A stretch of 64,000 nucleotides of DNA from Marinomonas hwangdonensis. GTDB lineage: Bacteria; Pseudomonadota; Gammaproteobacteria; Pseudomonadales; Marinomonadaceae. The translations under genes and the position numbers were made by a program. Numbering within the stretch: the first letter of the stretch is position 1; the number at the start of each line of letters is the position of its first letter. Shown here piece by piece: positions 9,668-19,623 of this stretch. The DNA lies in the NCBI RefSeq assembly GCF_003721245.1, contig NZ_RIZG01000004.1, positions 62,001 through 126,000 of the forward strand. The letters are read 5' to 3'. The notes under the pieces were generated by a model. The model saw only the letters and a program-made list of their open reading frames with translations, made no database searches and had not been told where the DNA came from.

Positions 9668-10246
9668 TTAATCTCTCACGGCTTCTTTAAAGTGCTTTCG
9701 ACAAACGGACAGGTAGCGATCATTACCGCCTATTTCAACCTGAGCGCCTTCTTTAACGGGCGTACCTTGTGCATTGAGCCGGATGACCATGGTGGCCTTG
9801 CTGCCACAATGGCACACGGTTTTTAATTCGATGAGTTTATCTGACCAAGCCAATAAAGCTTGGCTTCCTGCAAACAGTTCGCCTTGGAAATCCGTGCGGA
9901 TACCAAAGGCTAAAACAGGGATATGCCATTTATCGACCACCTCTGATAGGGCGTAAACCTGATCTTTGGTCAAAAATTGCGCTTCATCGATTAAGATGCA
10001 GCTGAGCGTTTGCTGTTGATTCTCGGCTTTGACGAGTGCTGTGATGTCGGTGTTATGATCAAATAGACTGGCTTCGGCTGAGATGCCAATTCGGGAAGCA
10101 ATTTGTCCCGTTTCAAAGCGGTCGTCTATTGATGCTGTAAGCAGTAAAACTCTCATGCCTCGCTCTTGGTAATTATGAGCGGATTGCAGTAAAACGGTAG
10201 ATTTACCTGCGTTCATCGCCGAGTAATAAAAATACAGTTTGGCCAT
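9668..10246 (-). CDS. tdk: Thymidine kinase, type II
   Basis: Phosphorylates thymidine with ATP in the pyrimidine salvage pathway. The 192-residue protein has the P-loop SAMNAGKST at 9-17, the Walker B/catalytic segment LIDEAQFL near 86-93, and the zinc-binding cysteines in CHCG near 144-147 with the partner CRKH near the C-terminus, the standard layout of the cytosolic TK1-like family. It is the upstream gene of a tdk-rdgC pair. Confidence 0.95.
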   Translation of the reverse strand: MAKLYFYYSAMNAGKSTVLLQSAHNYQERGMRVLLLTASIDDRFETGQIASRIGISAEASLFDHNTDITALVKAENQQQTLSCILIDEAQFLTKDQVYALSEVVDKWHIPVLAFGIRTDFQGELFAGSQALLAWSDKLIELKTVCHCGSKATMVIRLNAQGTPVKEGAQVEIGGNDRYLSVCRKHFKEAVRD

Positions 10247-10309
10247 AATACGATTGTCTATTTGGTCGCTGATAAATGGGTCGCTGAGTATAGCAAACCA
10301 AGCTGGCTA

Positions 10310-10606
10310 TTAACCGGATTTTTTGGGCTTAATGGTTTTTGCTTTAGAAAGGCTTTTGTTAATTTGAAGCGTTAACCATTCTGCCCGCTTAATACCGTTG
10401 AGTTCGCATAGTTGATCCAGTTTATCAATAGTGTCTTGTTCAACCACCAGTTCTAGTCGCTTTAGTCCCAGTGCTTTTTCTTTTTCCCGTTGCGCGCGTT
10501 TGTTTATTTTGAGCTGATCTTTCCTCGTTAAAGGTTGAGTGCGAGGTCGCCCCGGCGCTTTGCCAAATAAGTCGATGGTATTTCTATCAGAAGACGCTTT
10601 TGCCAT
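10310..10606 (-). CDS. ybfE: YbfE-like putative DNA-binding protein (LexA-regulated family in enterics)
   Basis: Small basic protein of 98 residues resembling E. coli YbfE: an N-terminal DLFGKAPGRPRTQPLTR segment with an AT-hook-like GRPR core, a lysine/arginine-rich helix, then a ribbon-helix-helix-like C-terminus (about 50-90). I use the ATG at 10606 because homologues begin with MAK; a TTG 17 codons upstream would add an unconserved extension. In enterics the gene is under LexA control, but I see no CTGT-N8-ACAG LexA box upstream here. Function unproven. Confidence 0.75.
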   Translation of the reverse strand: MAKASSDRNTIDLFGKAPGRPRTQPLTRKDQLKINKRAQREKEKALGLKRLELVVEQDTIDKLDQLCELNGIKRAEWLTLQINKSLSKAKTIKPKKSG

Positions 10607-10653
10607 GATTTTCAGGTTCGTATAGGTGTTAAGGGGTGGAGTGTATTGCAGAA

Positions 10654-10696
10654 ACAAAGAAACGGAAGGGTGATAGAGCTGCTTCCGTTTCTTTGT
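10654..10696 (-). terminator. Probable terminator downstream of prc (15-bp perfect stem)
   Basis: Perfect 15-bp inverted repeat (10654-10668 with 10682-10696) around a 13-base loop, just past the prc stop on the minus strand and followed there by a T-rich tract. It also sits directly upstream of the ybfE-like gene, so it may separate the two transcripts. Confidence 0.6.
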
Positions 10697-10705
10697 GTGA
10701 GCGGG

Positions 10706-12757
10706 TTACTTTTGCGCTGTTTGCTTTTCCGTTTGCTGTTGGGCTATTTGGTTGGTTGCAATAAAATCCAACAATATTTCTGACGCTTCTTTTGCGTAAG
10801 TGTCTTCTTTGATGGCTTCTATCTCATCAACGGAGGTGAGCAGTGGCAAATCAAGGGCTTCACGACGTGTATTTTCTCGCTGCAGGTCTTTTTGGTCGTT
10901 TTCTTCACGTTGTTGCAAACGTATGCTTTCTTTTAGTGAGATTGATTTAAAACTGTCCGCTTGCTGTTTGAATGTGTTCAGCTGATCGTTAATGGCAACG
11001 AAGTTAGGGTCTGCTGCCATTCTAGCCTGATGGCGCGGTTCTAAAATAGGTAAATAAGCCGGTATGTTCCAATACACGGGATAGCGAATCTCATGGATTT
11101 TATCCCAAGGTAAAGGGTTATCAAGCGCACTTTCGCCTATGGTCTCCTTGTCAATTAGAGAAGGGAATAAGATGTCTGGTACAACACCTTTATGTTGCGT
11201 GCTTTCACCAGAAACACGGTAAAATTTTGCTTGTGTGACTTTTAATTGACCTTTATCGAGTTCTTGTAAAACTTGCACTGTGCCTTTACCAAAGGTTTGG
11301 TCACCAAGAATTAATGCCCGGCCGTAGTCTTGAAGTGCACCTGCAACGATTTCAGAGGCTGAAGCGCTCATGCGGTTGACTAAAACCGCCATGGGGCCGC
11401 TGTAGGCAATGCTGGTGTCAGAGTCTCCTAGTGGAGTCACACGGCCGCTTTGGTCGCGGATCTGAACGGTAGGGCCAGCGGGAATAAATAAGCCAGTGAG
11501 AGAGTTGGCTTCTTGCAAAGAACCTCCCCCGTTATTTCTAAGGTCTAATATGAGCGCAGAAATGCCTTCTTCACGCAATTCGTCGATTAGTTGCTTGGTG
11601 TCTCTGGTGGAGCTTTTATAGTTTTTGTCTCCTGCCTGTATCGCTGTGAAGTCTGAGTAAAACGTGGGTAGAGATATAACGCCTACCTTGTATTGCTCGC
11701 CATCACGTTCTAATTCGACAATTTCTTTTTTAGCAGACTGATCTTCCAGTTTGACTTTTTTGCGCACAATACTGATCTGTTTGCTGGTTTGGGTGTCCCC
11801 TTTACTGGAAGTGACTTCCAATACCACCGTGGTGTCTCTCTCGCCGCGAATCATATCAACCACATCGTCGAGGCGCATTCCTACCACATCAATCATGGGT
11901 TTGCCTTCTTGACCAACGGCGATAATACGATCGTTTGGAGCTAAGTCACTTTGGGTGGCCGCTGGACCACCAGGCACCAATCTAACAACCTTGGTGTAGT
12001 CGTCATCCATTTGCAGAACCGCGCCGATGCCTTCCAGAGACAGGCTCATGTTTATGTTAAATGTCTCTGATGCTCTGGGCGCAAAATAGCTGCTATGCGG
12101 GTCTAGGGCAGAGGTCACTGAGTTGGCAAAGGTTTGAAAAACATCGATGGCGTTTGTTTGGTCAACGTGTCTAAGTTGATTTTTGTAACGACGTTGAATC
12201 GTGGAGATGATTTTTTCTTCACTTTCGCCATTCAGTTTGAGTGTCAACGCCCGATTTTTTAAGCGTTTACGCCAATAATCATTCAGCTCTTCATGGTTAT
12301 TTGCCCAAGCTTGTGTTTCTGGGTCCGTGTTGAAACTCTCTTCAACATCGTAGTCAAAGGCACGGACTAATTCTGGCACCTTTTCCTGGAGGTCTGTCAG
12401 TCTTTTTTCAAGGCGTTTTAAATAGAGGTTATAAATATCATAAACGATTTGAGGATCACCATTTTTTAGTGCATCGTCTAGTTGGTACTTGTATTGAGAA
12501 AGCTGGTCAATGTCGCTTTGTAAAAAGAAGCTTTTACTGGGATCTAAAGCATTGATGTAATAGTCAAACGCTTTGGCCGAAATGGTATCGTCAATGCGAG
12601 GTCTGTTATAATGAATTTTTTCCAGTGTCTCTACTAACTCTTTTGACACTTGCTTGTATTCAGGAGGCGGCTGGAGTTCTTGAAAGGCAAATGAAGCCGA
12701 AGAGGCCAAAGCGTAGCCAGTCGTTAAAAGGCAAAGTAAAAAGCGTTTGTAATTCAT
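10706..12757 (-). CDS. prc: Periplasmic carboxy-terminal (tail-specific) protease Prc
   Basis: Serine protease of family S41 that trims or degrades periplasmic proteins from non-polar C-termini, including cell-wall enzymes and PBP3. The 683 residues equal the family length. Visible parts are a signal peptide (1-24, ending near SFA), an N-terminal helical domain, a PDZ domain (about 240-330) and the protease domain with Ser466 (in SASASE) and Lys491 (in FGKGT), the 25-residue spacing of the known Ser-Lys dyad. A C-terminal DUF3340-like region follows. It is monocistronic and divergent from apeB. Confidence 0.95.
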   Translation of the reverse strand: MNYKRFLLCLLTTGYALASSASFAFQELQPPPEYKQVSKELVETLEKIHYNRPRIDDTISAKAFDYYINALDPSKSFFLQSDIDQLSQYKYQLDDALKNGDPQIVYDIYNLYLKRLEKRLTDLQEKVPELVRAFDYDVEESFNTDPETQAWANNHEELNDYWRKRLKNRALTLKLNGESEEKIISTIQRRYKNQLRHVDQTNAIDVFQTFANSVTSALDPHSSYFAPRASETFNINMSLSLEGIGAVLQMDDDYTKVVRLVPGGPAATQSDLAPNDRIIAVGQEGKPMIDVVGMRLDDVVDMIRGERDTTVVLEVTSSKGDTQTSKQISIVRKKVKLEDQSAKKEIVELERDGEQYKVGVISLPTFYSDFTAIQAGDKNYKSSTRDTKQLIDELREEGISALILDLRNNGGGSLQEANSLTGLFIPAGPTVQIRDQSGRVTPLGDSDTSIAYSGPMAVLVNRMSASASEIVAGALQDYGRALILGDQTFGKGTVQVLQELDKGQLKVTQAKFYRVSGESTQHKGVVPDILFPSLIDKETIGESALDNPLPWDKIHEIRYPVYWNIPAYLPILEPRHQARMAADPNFVAINDQLNTFKQQADSFKSISLKESIRLQQREENDQKDLQRENTRREALDLPLLTSVDEIEAIKEDTYAKEASEILLDFIATNQIAQQQTEKQTAQK

Positions 12758-12881
12758 CCTGTACGGGCTCTCTTAATCTATTTAATACGTCGTTATCAAA
12801 ATCATATTAGACACAGGGCTGTAAGGCTAGCCAAAGTGTTAAAAAGTCACTTTTTTTAAAGCATTGAGTAAATGGGAATAT

Positions 12882-14180
12882 ATGCAGCATACACAATTTA
12901 ATCAGGGTTTATTGTCTTTTTTGCAATCATCACCAACGCCTTTTCATGCCACCAACAGCATGCGAACTGAGTTGATCGGTGCTGGTTTTGTCGAATTGTT
13001 TGAAGAAGACAATTGGGTAATCGAAGAGGGTGGACAGTATTTTGTGACTCGTAACGAGTCTTCGATCATTGCTTTTACCACGCCGCAGCTGACATTTAAT
13101 CAGACCGGTTGGAGAATGATAGGCGCTCATACAGACAGTCCATGTTTGAAGCTGAAGCCCAATGCCCAAGTAGACAGGTTCGGTTATCACCAATTGGGTG
13201 TGGAGGTGTATGGCGGGGTGTTATTGCACACATGGTTGGACCGTGACTTGTCTATTGCGGGTCGTGTCACTGTAAAAACGAAAAAGGGTGAGATTGTTAG
13301 TCGTTTAATTGATTTTCAGGACCCGATCGCTGTCGTGCCGAATTTGGCAATTCATTTAAACAGACAGGCGAATGAGGGCTTTTCAGTCAATCCTCAAGAA
13401 GAGATTTTGCCGATTTTGTGCGGTATAGAGAATGCATTTGATTTGCACGAGGTGTTGGCGGCACAGCTAACAAAACAACATGCGGATGTGTCTATTGACG
13501 CCATTTTGGATTTCGAGCTGAGCTTGTATGACACACAGCCAGCGGCCTTAGTGGGTTTACATAAAGAATATATTTGCGCTGCGCGATTAGACAACTTGTT
13601 AAGCTGCTACGTGGGTCTACAGGCGCTGTTGCATTCTGACTTTCAACGCCCTAGTTTGTTGATTTGCACAGATCATGAGGAAATTGGCAGTTTATCGGCG
13701 TGTGGAGCAAATGGCCCTTTCTTGGACGATGTTTTACGTCGCTTGACGCCGAACCCAGAACAATTTGTTCAGTCTATTCAGCGTTCTATGATGGTATCGG
13801 CTGATAATGCTCATGCTCTGCATCCTAATTATGCGAATAAGCACGACAAGCACCATGCGCCTGCAATAAACAAGGGTGCGGTTATTAAAGTGAATGCCAA
13901 CCAGCGCTATGCAACAAACAGCGAAACCGCCAGTATTTATCGAGACATGGCGGCGGAAGAAAATTATGACGTGCAGTGTTTTGTGGTGCGAAGTGATATG
14001 GCGTGTGGCAGTACAATCGGGCCGATTACGTCGGGTGAGATTGGTGTGCCGACCATTGACATAGGTTTGCCGACGTTTGGTATGCACTCTATTCGTGAAT
14101 TGGCTGGCAGCCAGGATGCGTTCGGCTTGTATAAAGTGCTCACACGATTCACTCAACGAGAAACGCTCATGACTCGCTAG
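12882..14180 (+). CDS. apeB: M18 family aspartyl aminopeptidase
   Basis: Cytosolic zinc aminopeptidase of family M18 (DNPEP/ApeB). The 432 residues carry the family metal ligands in GAHTDSPCLKLKP (about 81-93), DHEEIGS (about 266-272) and the terminal HSIREL segment. I set the start at the ATG that gives MQHTQFNQGLLSFL, which matches the start of homologues; an in-frame TTG six codons upstream is also possible. It probably acts in peptide turnover. A bidirectional terminator follows, facing tolC. Confidence 0.9.
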   Translation: MQHTQFNQGLLSFLQSSPTPFHATNSMRTELIGAGFVELFEEDNWVIEEGGQYFVTRNESSIIAFTTPQLTFNQTGWRMIGAHTDSPCLKLKPNAQVDRFGYHQLGVEVYGGVLLHTWLDRDLSIAGRVTVKTKKGEIVSRLIDFQDPIAVVPNLAIHLNRQANEGFSVNPQEEILPILCGIENAFDLHEVLAAQLTKQHADVSIDAILDFELSLYDTQPAALVGLHKEYICAARLDNLLSCYVGLQALLHSDFQRPSLLICTDHEEIGSLSACGANGPFLDDVLRRLTPNPEQFVQSIQRSMMVSADNAHALHPNYANKHDKHHAPAINKGAVIKVNANQRYATNSETASIYRDMAAEENYDVQCFVVRSDMACGSTIGPITSGEIGVPTIDIGLPTFGMHSIRELAGSQDAFGLYKVLTRFTQRETLMTR

Positions 14181-14226
14181 AGGCTATGGGCTAATGCTTT
14201 CATCAAGGTTTAGCAGAGTTTAAACC

Positions 14227-14259
14227 AAAAAAGTCGCCGAAGAGTTCGGCGACTTTTTT
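14227..14259. terminator. Bidirectional terminator between apeB and tolC
   Basis: Perfect 15-bp stem (AAAAAAGTCGCCGAA and complement) with a 3-base loop between convergent genes, with A and T tracts on the two sides. Confidence 0.92.
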
Positions 14260-14291
14260 ATCTAAGCGTGAACGTTTGAAAGCTTATGGGG

Positions 14292-15614
14292 TTAGTTTTT
14301 TGCGATTAACCACTTATCCAACTCTTTAATGTTGTCTTCAGTCAGATTACCAGTCACTTCAAGTAAGTTGAGTTTTTTCATCACAAAGCTGTAACGATAT
14401 TGCTCGTACATGTTTTGTGCATTAAATAGATTCGACTGGGCATCCAGTAGTTCTACTAGATTTCGTGTACCTACATCATACCCCGCCCTTGTTGCTTCAA
14501 GGGCGCTTGTGCGAGAACGAATTAATTGCTGTTGGGCAGAAATCTGCGCGACAGCCGTTTGTAAATCCAAATATAAGCTTCGAATATTTAGCTCTATGGT
14601 TTGCAGTGTGCTGGCTCTTTGTTCGAAGGCGGCTTCCGCTTGTGCACTTGCCTGTCGAACACTGGCGTTGATAGCGCCGCCGCTGTAAAGCGGGATGCTG
14701 ACTCCTACCCCAACAGAAGCACTGTTTCTAACGCCGTCTTGGTTCCGATTGCTTGGGCTGGTATCGCTGTCTGAACGTGACAAGGAGCCAGTAATCGCAA
14801 CGGTAGGTGAACGCCCGTTGGCTTTCTGTATATTGATGTTATTTTCTGCTCTTTGTACGGCAAGGTCTAGGATACGCAGTTCTTTATTATTCTGATGGGC
14901 TTGGGTAATCAGAGCGTCTACCGTCATGCTAGGGTCAAGACGAATCGGGTAGTCTTGTGCCAACTGAGGAATACTTTTAATTTCTCGACCAGTGCGTTGT
15001 AACAAGGCTTTTTGCGCATAGGACACATCAGAGCGAGCACTCAGCTCTGTGACTCGAATAGAGTCATATTCTGCCTGAGCATCCTGTAAATCTGTGATGG
15101 AGGCGAGACCAACTTCGTACTGCTTTTTGGCACGATCGAGTTGGCTTTCTGTGCTCTTCACCAAGGCTTGAGTTGTCTGCAAAGTGGATTGTGCAATCAA
15201 CAGGTTAAAATATTCTGTTAAAGTCGTAAGCGCGAGGTTTTCTTCTGCATCATTAAAACTGACGCCTGCACTTTCGTAAACAAGCTCCACCGCGTCTACG
15301 GCATAATTGAGTGCAGGAGAATAGATGGGGTAATTGAGTTCTAAGGCTAAACTGTTTGACACATTATCAGAATGGCCAGATGGGGCGTCGGTATTGGTGT
15401 ATCCCAAGTTGCCTTTGAACCCTATGCTTGGGTATAAATTCCCCCTAGTCACAGTTAAGTTTTCGTTTTCGGCGCGATAAGTGGCCGCAGCGGCTCTTAA
15501 ACCAGGATCGTGTTGCTTGGCTAATTTGTAAACTTCGTAAATGCTTTCTGCTTGAACAGGTGCGCTGCTTAAGACAGCTGCCGCCATGAGTGAGGGTATA
15601 ATATGCTTTTTCAT
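14292..15614 (-). CDS. tolC: Outer membrane efflux channel TolC
   Basis: Trimeric outer-membrane exit duct for tripartite drug pumps and type I secretion. The 440 residues include a signal peptide (1-22, MKKHIIPSLMAAAVLSS...VQA) and the two tandem outer-membrane-efflux repeats (about 28-215 and 240-430) with long alpha-helical hairpins. No inner-membrane pump or adaptor gene is adjacent, so it is probably the general TolC shared by several systems. The 125-base leader contains a large inverted repeat. A DUF4139-like gene lies upstream on the same strand. Confidence 0.9.
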   Translation of the reverse strand: MKKHIIPSLMAAAVLSSAPVQAESIYEVYKLAKQHDPGLRAAAATYRAENENLTVTRGNLYPSIGFKGNLGYTNTDAPSGHSDNVSNSLALELNYPIYSPALNYAVDAVELVYESAGVSFNDAEENLALTTLTEYFNLLIAQSTLQTTQALVKSTESQLDRAKKQYEVGLASITDLQDAQAEYDSIRVTELSARSDVSYAQKALLQRTGREIKSIPQLAQDYPIRLDPSMTVDALITQAHQNNKELRILDLAVQRAENNINIQKANGRSPTVAITGSLSRSDSDTSPSNRNQDGVRNSASVGVGVSIPLYSGGAINASVRQASAQAEAAFEQRASTLQTIELNIRSLYLDLQTAVAQISAQQQLIRSRTSALEATRAGYDVGTRNLVELLDAQSNLFNAQNMYEQYRYSFVMKKLNLLEVTGNLTEDNIKELDKWLIAKN

Positions 15615-15640
15615 AGATCTCTATGGGCCCGTATTATGAA

Positions 15641-15697
15641 ATATAGTTATAATACTACCTTAAGATGACGCTTTAGGCAGTGGTATTATAGCTATAT
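15641..15697. repeat. 18-bp inverted repeat in the tolC leader
   Basis: Arms 15641-15658 and 15680-15697 pair over 18 positions (16 Watson-Crick, 2 G-T) around a 21-base loop. The arms contain TATAAT-like hexamers in both orientations (GCTATAATACC on the minus strand), so the repeat overlaps a plausible tolC promoter. It could be an operator or a leader hairpin. Confidence 0.5.
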
Positions 15698-15738
15698 CTA
15701 TTATGAATTTTGACCATATCCTAGTGATAATGGCGGTT

Positions 15739-16965
15739 CTATTTGTTTAGTATGACGGTATAGGTAATGACTTTTTGTGCTTTCCCATCGAGACGGCCGT
15801 TTAGCACTAAGCTTCTTGCATCCTGTTGTGTTGCTTCATCGCTTTCAATTTTTTCAATGACGCCATTAACGCTGTGATGTATTGAATAATCTTGCTCTTG
15901 ATTGACGTGATTTTCGATTTTTGCCTGCCAAACTTGTGTGCTCGGTAAAGTGTGTGATGTTGCGCTTAACATCGTCAGAGTGCCTCTTACGTCACGACTT
16001 TTATTGGCGGCCACCTTTACTTCTACCCCAGATCGCACGTTATCTAATTGGATGATATTGCCTGGAATCAAGAGCCCATCCCTTTGTTGAAATGTTTTGT
16101 ACTCACCGGGTAAACCGTCTTGAGGCAGAGTGAAATGTATTTGATTGTAAAAATTCAGCTCTGTGGCGCCTCTCATGTTGCCATAGTCCTGTATCCTCGC
16201 CGTGTGGATTTGTTGCGATACGCTGGTTTTACTACTTGGTAGGGGAATGAGGGTGGTCGAATAGGGCGCTAGAGTTAAGGGAGAAGCATTCAGTGCATAG
16301 GTTATTTCGTTATCTTGATAATCAATCGATTGATCTGAGCTCATAGCCATCAGGCTTCTTTCTGCTTTAAAGCTATGTGTCGGCTGACGGCTGGCATAGT
16401 GAAGCATGCTATTTTGAAGCTGAATGCGGCTTCCCGAATAATTGTGTATTAAGGCTTGTTGAGATAGGGATACCGAATCACCGTTAAAGAGGATATTAAG
16501 CTGAGGAGACCACGATAGCTGACTGGTCTGGTAACTCACTCGATAGTTTGACTCTCCTGGGGCAGAGTGCGTTTCATCGTCAAGTGGGATTAGGTAAAAG
16601 TCGTCTAAAGGGAATGCAGTTAAGCGATTATTTATGGTCAGAGAAAAAGAGCGATTGTCTTGATCTATTTTGGATAACTTTCCTGTGTAATGTAAATCGC
16701 GTTGTTTGTGCTCGACAGTGACTTTTTTGTCTATTTCACTAAGCCAGTTTGAGTAGGCACTGGTTTGTCCATGAGAAATGGGAGAAAAGTCTTCTTTGAG
16801 AGGCAGGTAGGTACCCTGATTTGGCGCGAAAGACAGTGACGATGCCGCTTCTATTATTTGGCTGCTGTTTAAGCCAATGACGGCATTAAGACCGGCCGAA
16901 AAAGCACTGTATGAACTGGTGCCTAATACAATAGCTAGACATAAGTGGGTTCTTGTTATCTTCAT
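15739..16965 (-). CDS. Secreted DUF4139-like protein of unknown function
   Basis: A 408-residue exported protein with a signal peptide (1-23, cleavage after SAFSA). The rest is beta-rich with no membrane segment. The SWSPQLNILF segment near 150, the repeated beta-strand pattern and the C-terminal ITYTV strand resemble the C-terminal half of DUF4139 proteins, but the match is by eye and partial. It lies upstream of tolC on the same strand with a 124-base gap that holds a large inverted repeat, so linkage to tolC is possible but not shown. No enzyme motif is visible. Confidence 0.6.
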   Translation of the reverse strand: MKITRTHLCLAIVLGTSSYSAFSAGLNAVIGLNSSQIIEAASSLSFAPNQGTYLPLKEDFSPISHGQTSAYSNWLSEIDKKVTVEHKQRDLHYTGKLSKIDQDNRSFSLTINNRLTAFPLDDFYLIPLDDETHSAPGESNYRVSYQTSQLSWSPQLNILFNGDSVSLSQQALIHNYSGSRIQLQNSMLHYASRQPTHSFKAERSLMAMSSDQSIDYQDNEITYALNASPLTLAPYSTTLIPLPSSKTSVSQQIHTARIQDYGNMRGATELNFYNQIHFTLPQDGLPGEYKTFQQRDGLLIPGNIIQLDNVRSGVEVKVAANKSRDVRGTLTMLSATSHTLPSTQVWQAKIENHVNQEQDYSIHHSVNGVIEKIESDEATQQDARSLVLNGRLDGKAQKVITYTVILNK

Positions 16966-17079
16966 AACAGCGTCCTTTTTGCTTTTATAGATGACGGTTG
17001 GTTCAAGCGGATGATGAAACCTGTTTCCTCATGATACTCTAATAATAATGTGCCATTTTAGTAAAAATAAGGGATTGAC

Positions 17080-17871
17080 GTGGATAAAAAGTTACTGATT
17101 GTTGACGGACTGAATTTGATTCGACGGCTTTACGCGGCTTTAGAGTCAGAGCACGACGTATCTCGACGCATAGAGCGAACCCAAAGTATCGCTGTTGAAG
17201 CGTTAGCGAAATTAACCCATCAGTTTCAACCATCTTATGCCGTGGTGGTATTTGACTCAAGTGGCAAAACTTGGCGGCACCAGGTGTATCCAGAATACAA
17301 ATTAGGTCGTGTGCCAATGGACGACAGTTTACTGCTGTCTTTACCTGAGTTTGCAAAGGTGTTTCGATTTAATCATTTGTCGTGTTTACGAATCGATGGC
17401 TGGGAAGCCGATGATCTTATTGCGACGTTGGCCGTGAAAGCGGCCAGTCATCATATTAAGTCGTACATAATTTCTACTGACAAAGGGTTTACTCAATTGC
17501 TGGGCGATGAGTCCATTTTGCAATACGATTATTTTGCTAAGTTAGGGTATGACAAAATTTGGGTGCCTGGAAAATATGGTGTTGAGCCTCATCAATTAGT
17601 GGATTACTGGGCGTTGGTCGGCGATACCACAAATCGCATTCCCGGCGTTAAAGGAATCGGTCCTAAAACGGCATTAACCATTATCAATACTTTTCCGACA
17701 ATAGAAGAGATTTACGCCAATGTGTCGTCATTTTCGGATCGAATTCAAGGCTTACTCGCGGGTGGTTATGAGCAATGTCTGCAATCTAGAAGGTTAGTCG
17801 CGCTAAAAACCGATGTGGATATTGGCGTGAGATTGTCACAACTTCGGTATCACTCACCTAAAGTTATGTGA
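17080..17871 (+). CDS. xni: Flap endonuclease Xni (ExoIX family)
   Basis: Small 5'-3' exonuclease/flap-endonuclease-like protein related to the N-terminal domain of DNA polymerase I. The 263 residues show the N-terminal IVDGLNLIRR, the metal-binding WEADDLIATLA near 108, STDKGFTQLL near 133 and the helix-hairpin-helix GVKGIGPKTA near 193. It starts at GTG with a good ribosome binding site (AAGGGA, 6 bases upstream). Its length agrees with Xni (~251), not with the 900-residue polymerase. It stands alone ahead of gltX. Confidence 0.88.
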   Translation: MDKKLLIVDGLNLIRRLYAALESEHDVSRRIERTQSIAVEALAKLTHQFQPSYAVVVFDSSGKTWRHQVYPEYKLGRVPMDDSLLLSLPEFAKVFRFNHLSCLRIDGWEADDLIATLAVKAASHHIKSYIISTDKGFTQLLGDESILQYDYFAKLGYDKIWVPGKYGVEPHQLVDYWALVGDTTNRIPGVKGIGPKTALTIINTFPTIEEIYANVSSFSDRIQGLLAGGYEQCLQSRRLVALKTDVDIGVRLSQLRYHSPKVM

Positions 17872-17973
17872 ATATCAAACATCTGCACAGAAAAGATCGT
17901 GTAGGCCTCTTACTCACGAGTGACGAGAGGCTTATAATATTGGCATTTAAGGCAACGGATAGATGAGAGTTTT

Positions 17974-19455
17974 ATGTCAGAGGTAAGAACACGTATTGCG
18001 CCGTCACCTACGGGTGACCCGCACGTTGGTACAGCGTATATCGCACTGTTTAATATGGCGTTTGCCCGTAAAATGGGTGGTAAATTTATTTTACGTATTG
18101 AAGATACGGATCAAACTCGTAGTACGCCGGAATCGGAAAAAATGATTTTGGATGCGCTGCGTTGGTTAGGCCTTGATTGGGCAGAAGGGCCGGATGTTGG
18201 TGGACAATATGGTCCTTACCGTCAGAGTGAGCGTGGCCATATTTACGGTCAGTATGCTCAAGAATTGATTGATAAAGGGCATGCCTTTTATGCGTTTGAA
18301 ACAACAGAAGAGTTGGATCAAATGCGTAATGAGCAGAAAGAGCAAGGCTTGCCGCAGAAGTATGATGGCCGTGCTCTCAAATTAACGCCAGAAGAAGTGC
18401 AAGCAAAACTGGATGCGGATGTGCCTTATGTAATTCGTATGAAAGTACCTGAAGAGGGGACGTGTGTCGTTCAGGATATGCTTCGTGGCGAAATCGAGAT
18501 CGATTGGGTTCAAGTGGACATGCAGGTACTGTTAAAAGCGGATGGCATGCCGACTTATCATTTGGCTAACGTCGTTGATGATCATTTGATGAAAATCACC
18601 CACGTTATTCGTGGAGAAGAGTGGATCAACTCAGCGCCTAAGCACATTTTGTTGTACCAATATTTTGGTTGGGATATGCCGACTCTGTGCCATATGCCTT
18701 TGTTACGTAATCCCGACAAATCTAAGTTATCTAAACGTAAAAACCCAACCAGTATCTTATATTATCAACGCATGGGATTCATGGCAGAAGCGGTGATCAA
18801 CTACCTTGGTCGTATGGGCTGGTCCATGCCTGATGAGCGTGAAAAATTCTCATTAGACGAAATGATTGAACACTTTGATATCCAACGTGTTTCTTTAGGT
18901 GGTCCGGTTTTTGATGTTGAAAAACTGAGCTGGCTAAATGGCATGTGGATTCGTGAGAATTTAACCCCAGAAACCTTTGCGCAGAAATATGTTGAATGGG
19001 CGCTTAACCCTGAATACTTGATGAAGATTCTGCCCTTGGTGATCCCACGCGTTGAAACCTTCTCTGATGTGGCTGATGTAGCGGGCTTCTTCTTAAAAGG
19101 TATGTTGCCAATTACTAAAGAGGATTTCTCTTCTATTAAGATGGAAGAAGAAACACTCCGTAAGGCTATGCAGTTCGCTTTGTGGCGTCTGGAAGCATTG
19201 AGTAAATGGCAAAAAGACGACATCTTTAACGAAATGAAAACCTTAGCTCAAGCAATGGACATTAAGCCGAAAGACTTCTTTGCGCCTTTGTTTGTGGCGA
19301 TTTCAGGTACGACAGCGTCGGTATCTGTTTTTGATTCTATGGCGATTCTAGGGTCAGATATTTCTCGAGCTCGTATGCGCACCGCCGTCAATGTTCTAGG
19401 TGGGCCTTCTAAGAAAGAAGCGAAGCGTTGGGAAAAAGAGTTTGCTGACCTATAA
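17974..19455 (+). CDS. gltX: Glutamyl-tRNA synthetase
   Basis: Class I aminoacyl-tRNA synthetase that charges tRNA-Glu. The 493-residue protein has the HIGH-type signature [12 protein letters not shown] at about 10-21 and the KMSKS-type signature KSKLSKRKN near 250, followed by the helical anticodon-binding region. A TATAAT hexamer at 17933-17938 in the upstream gap is a likely -10 element, although no convincing -35 is present. A strong hairpin terminator follows. Confidence 0.96.
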   Translation: MSEVRTRIAPSPTGDPHVGTAYIALFNMAFARKMGGKFILRIEDTDQTRSTPESEKMILDALRWLGLDWAEGPDVGGQYGPYRQSERGHIYGQYAQELIDKGHAFYAFETTEELDQMRNEQKEQGLPQKYDGRALKLTPEEVQAKLDADVPYVIRMKVPEEGTCVVQDMLRGEIEIDWVQVDMQVLLKADGMPTYHLANVVDDHLMKITHVIRGEEWINSAPKHILLYQYFGWDMPTLCHMPLLRNPDKSKLSKRKNPTSILYYQRMGFMAEAVINYLGRMGWSMPDEREKFSLDEMIEHFDIQRVSLGGPVFDVEKLSWLNGMWIRENLTPETFAQKYVEWALNPEYLMKILPLVIPRVETFSDVADVAGFFLKGMLPITKEDFSSIKMEEETLRKAMQFALWRLEALSKWQKDDIFNEMKTLAQAMDIKPKDFFAPLFVAISGTTASVSVFDSMAILGSDISRARMRTAVNVLGGPSKKEAKRWEKEFADL

Positions 19456-19532
19456 ATTCAAGGTGTCTGCATGTCGAATGCTAAGCCCACATTGAATTTA
19501 GGATATAAAATCGAGCCCTTTTTAAAGGGCAA

Positions 19533-19560
19533 TAAAAAAGCCGGCTAGCCGGCTTTTTTA
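19533..19560. terminator. Terminator after gltX
   Basis: Stem AAAAAGCCGG/CCGGCTTTTT with a CTAG loop. A second small hairpin (GCCCTTT/AAAGGGC, 19515-19530) precedes it. It faces the convergent chemoreceptor gene and is symmetrical enough to work both ways. Confidence 0.88.
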
Positions 19561-19623
19561 TTGCTTAGATTTGATTTTCAGGTTGGTGATCTATACGTGA
19601 TTGAAATCCAATCACGCCGCGTA

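Noticed and set aside
10607-10657. LexA box controlling the YbfE-like gene
   Set aside because: No CTGT-N8-ACAG pattern is present upstream, despite LexA control of the family in enterics.
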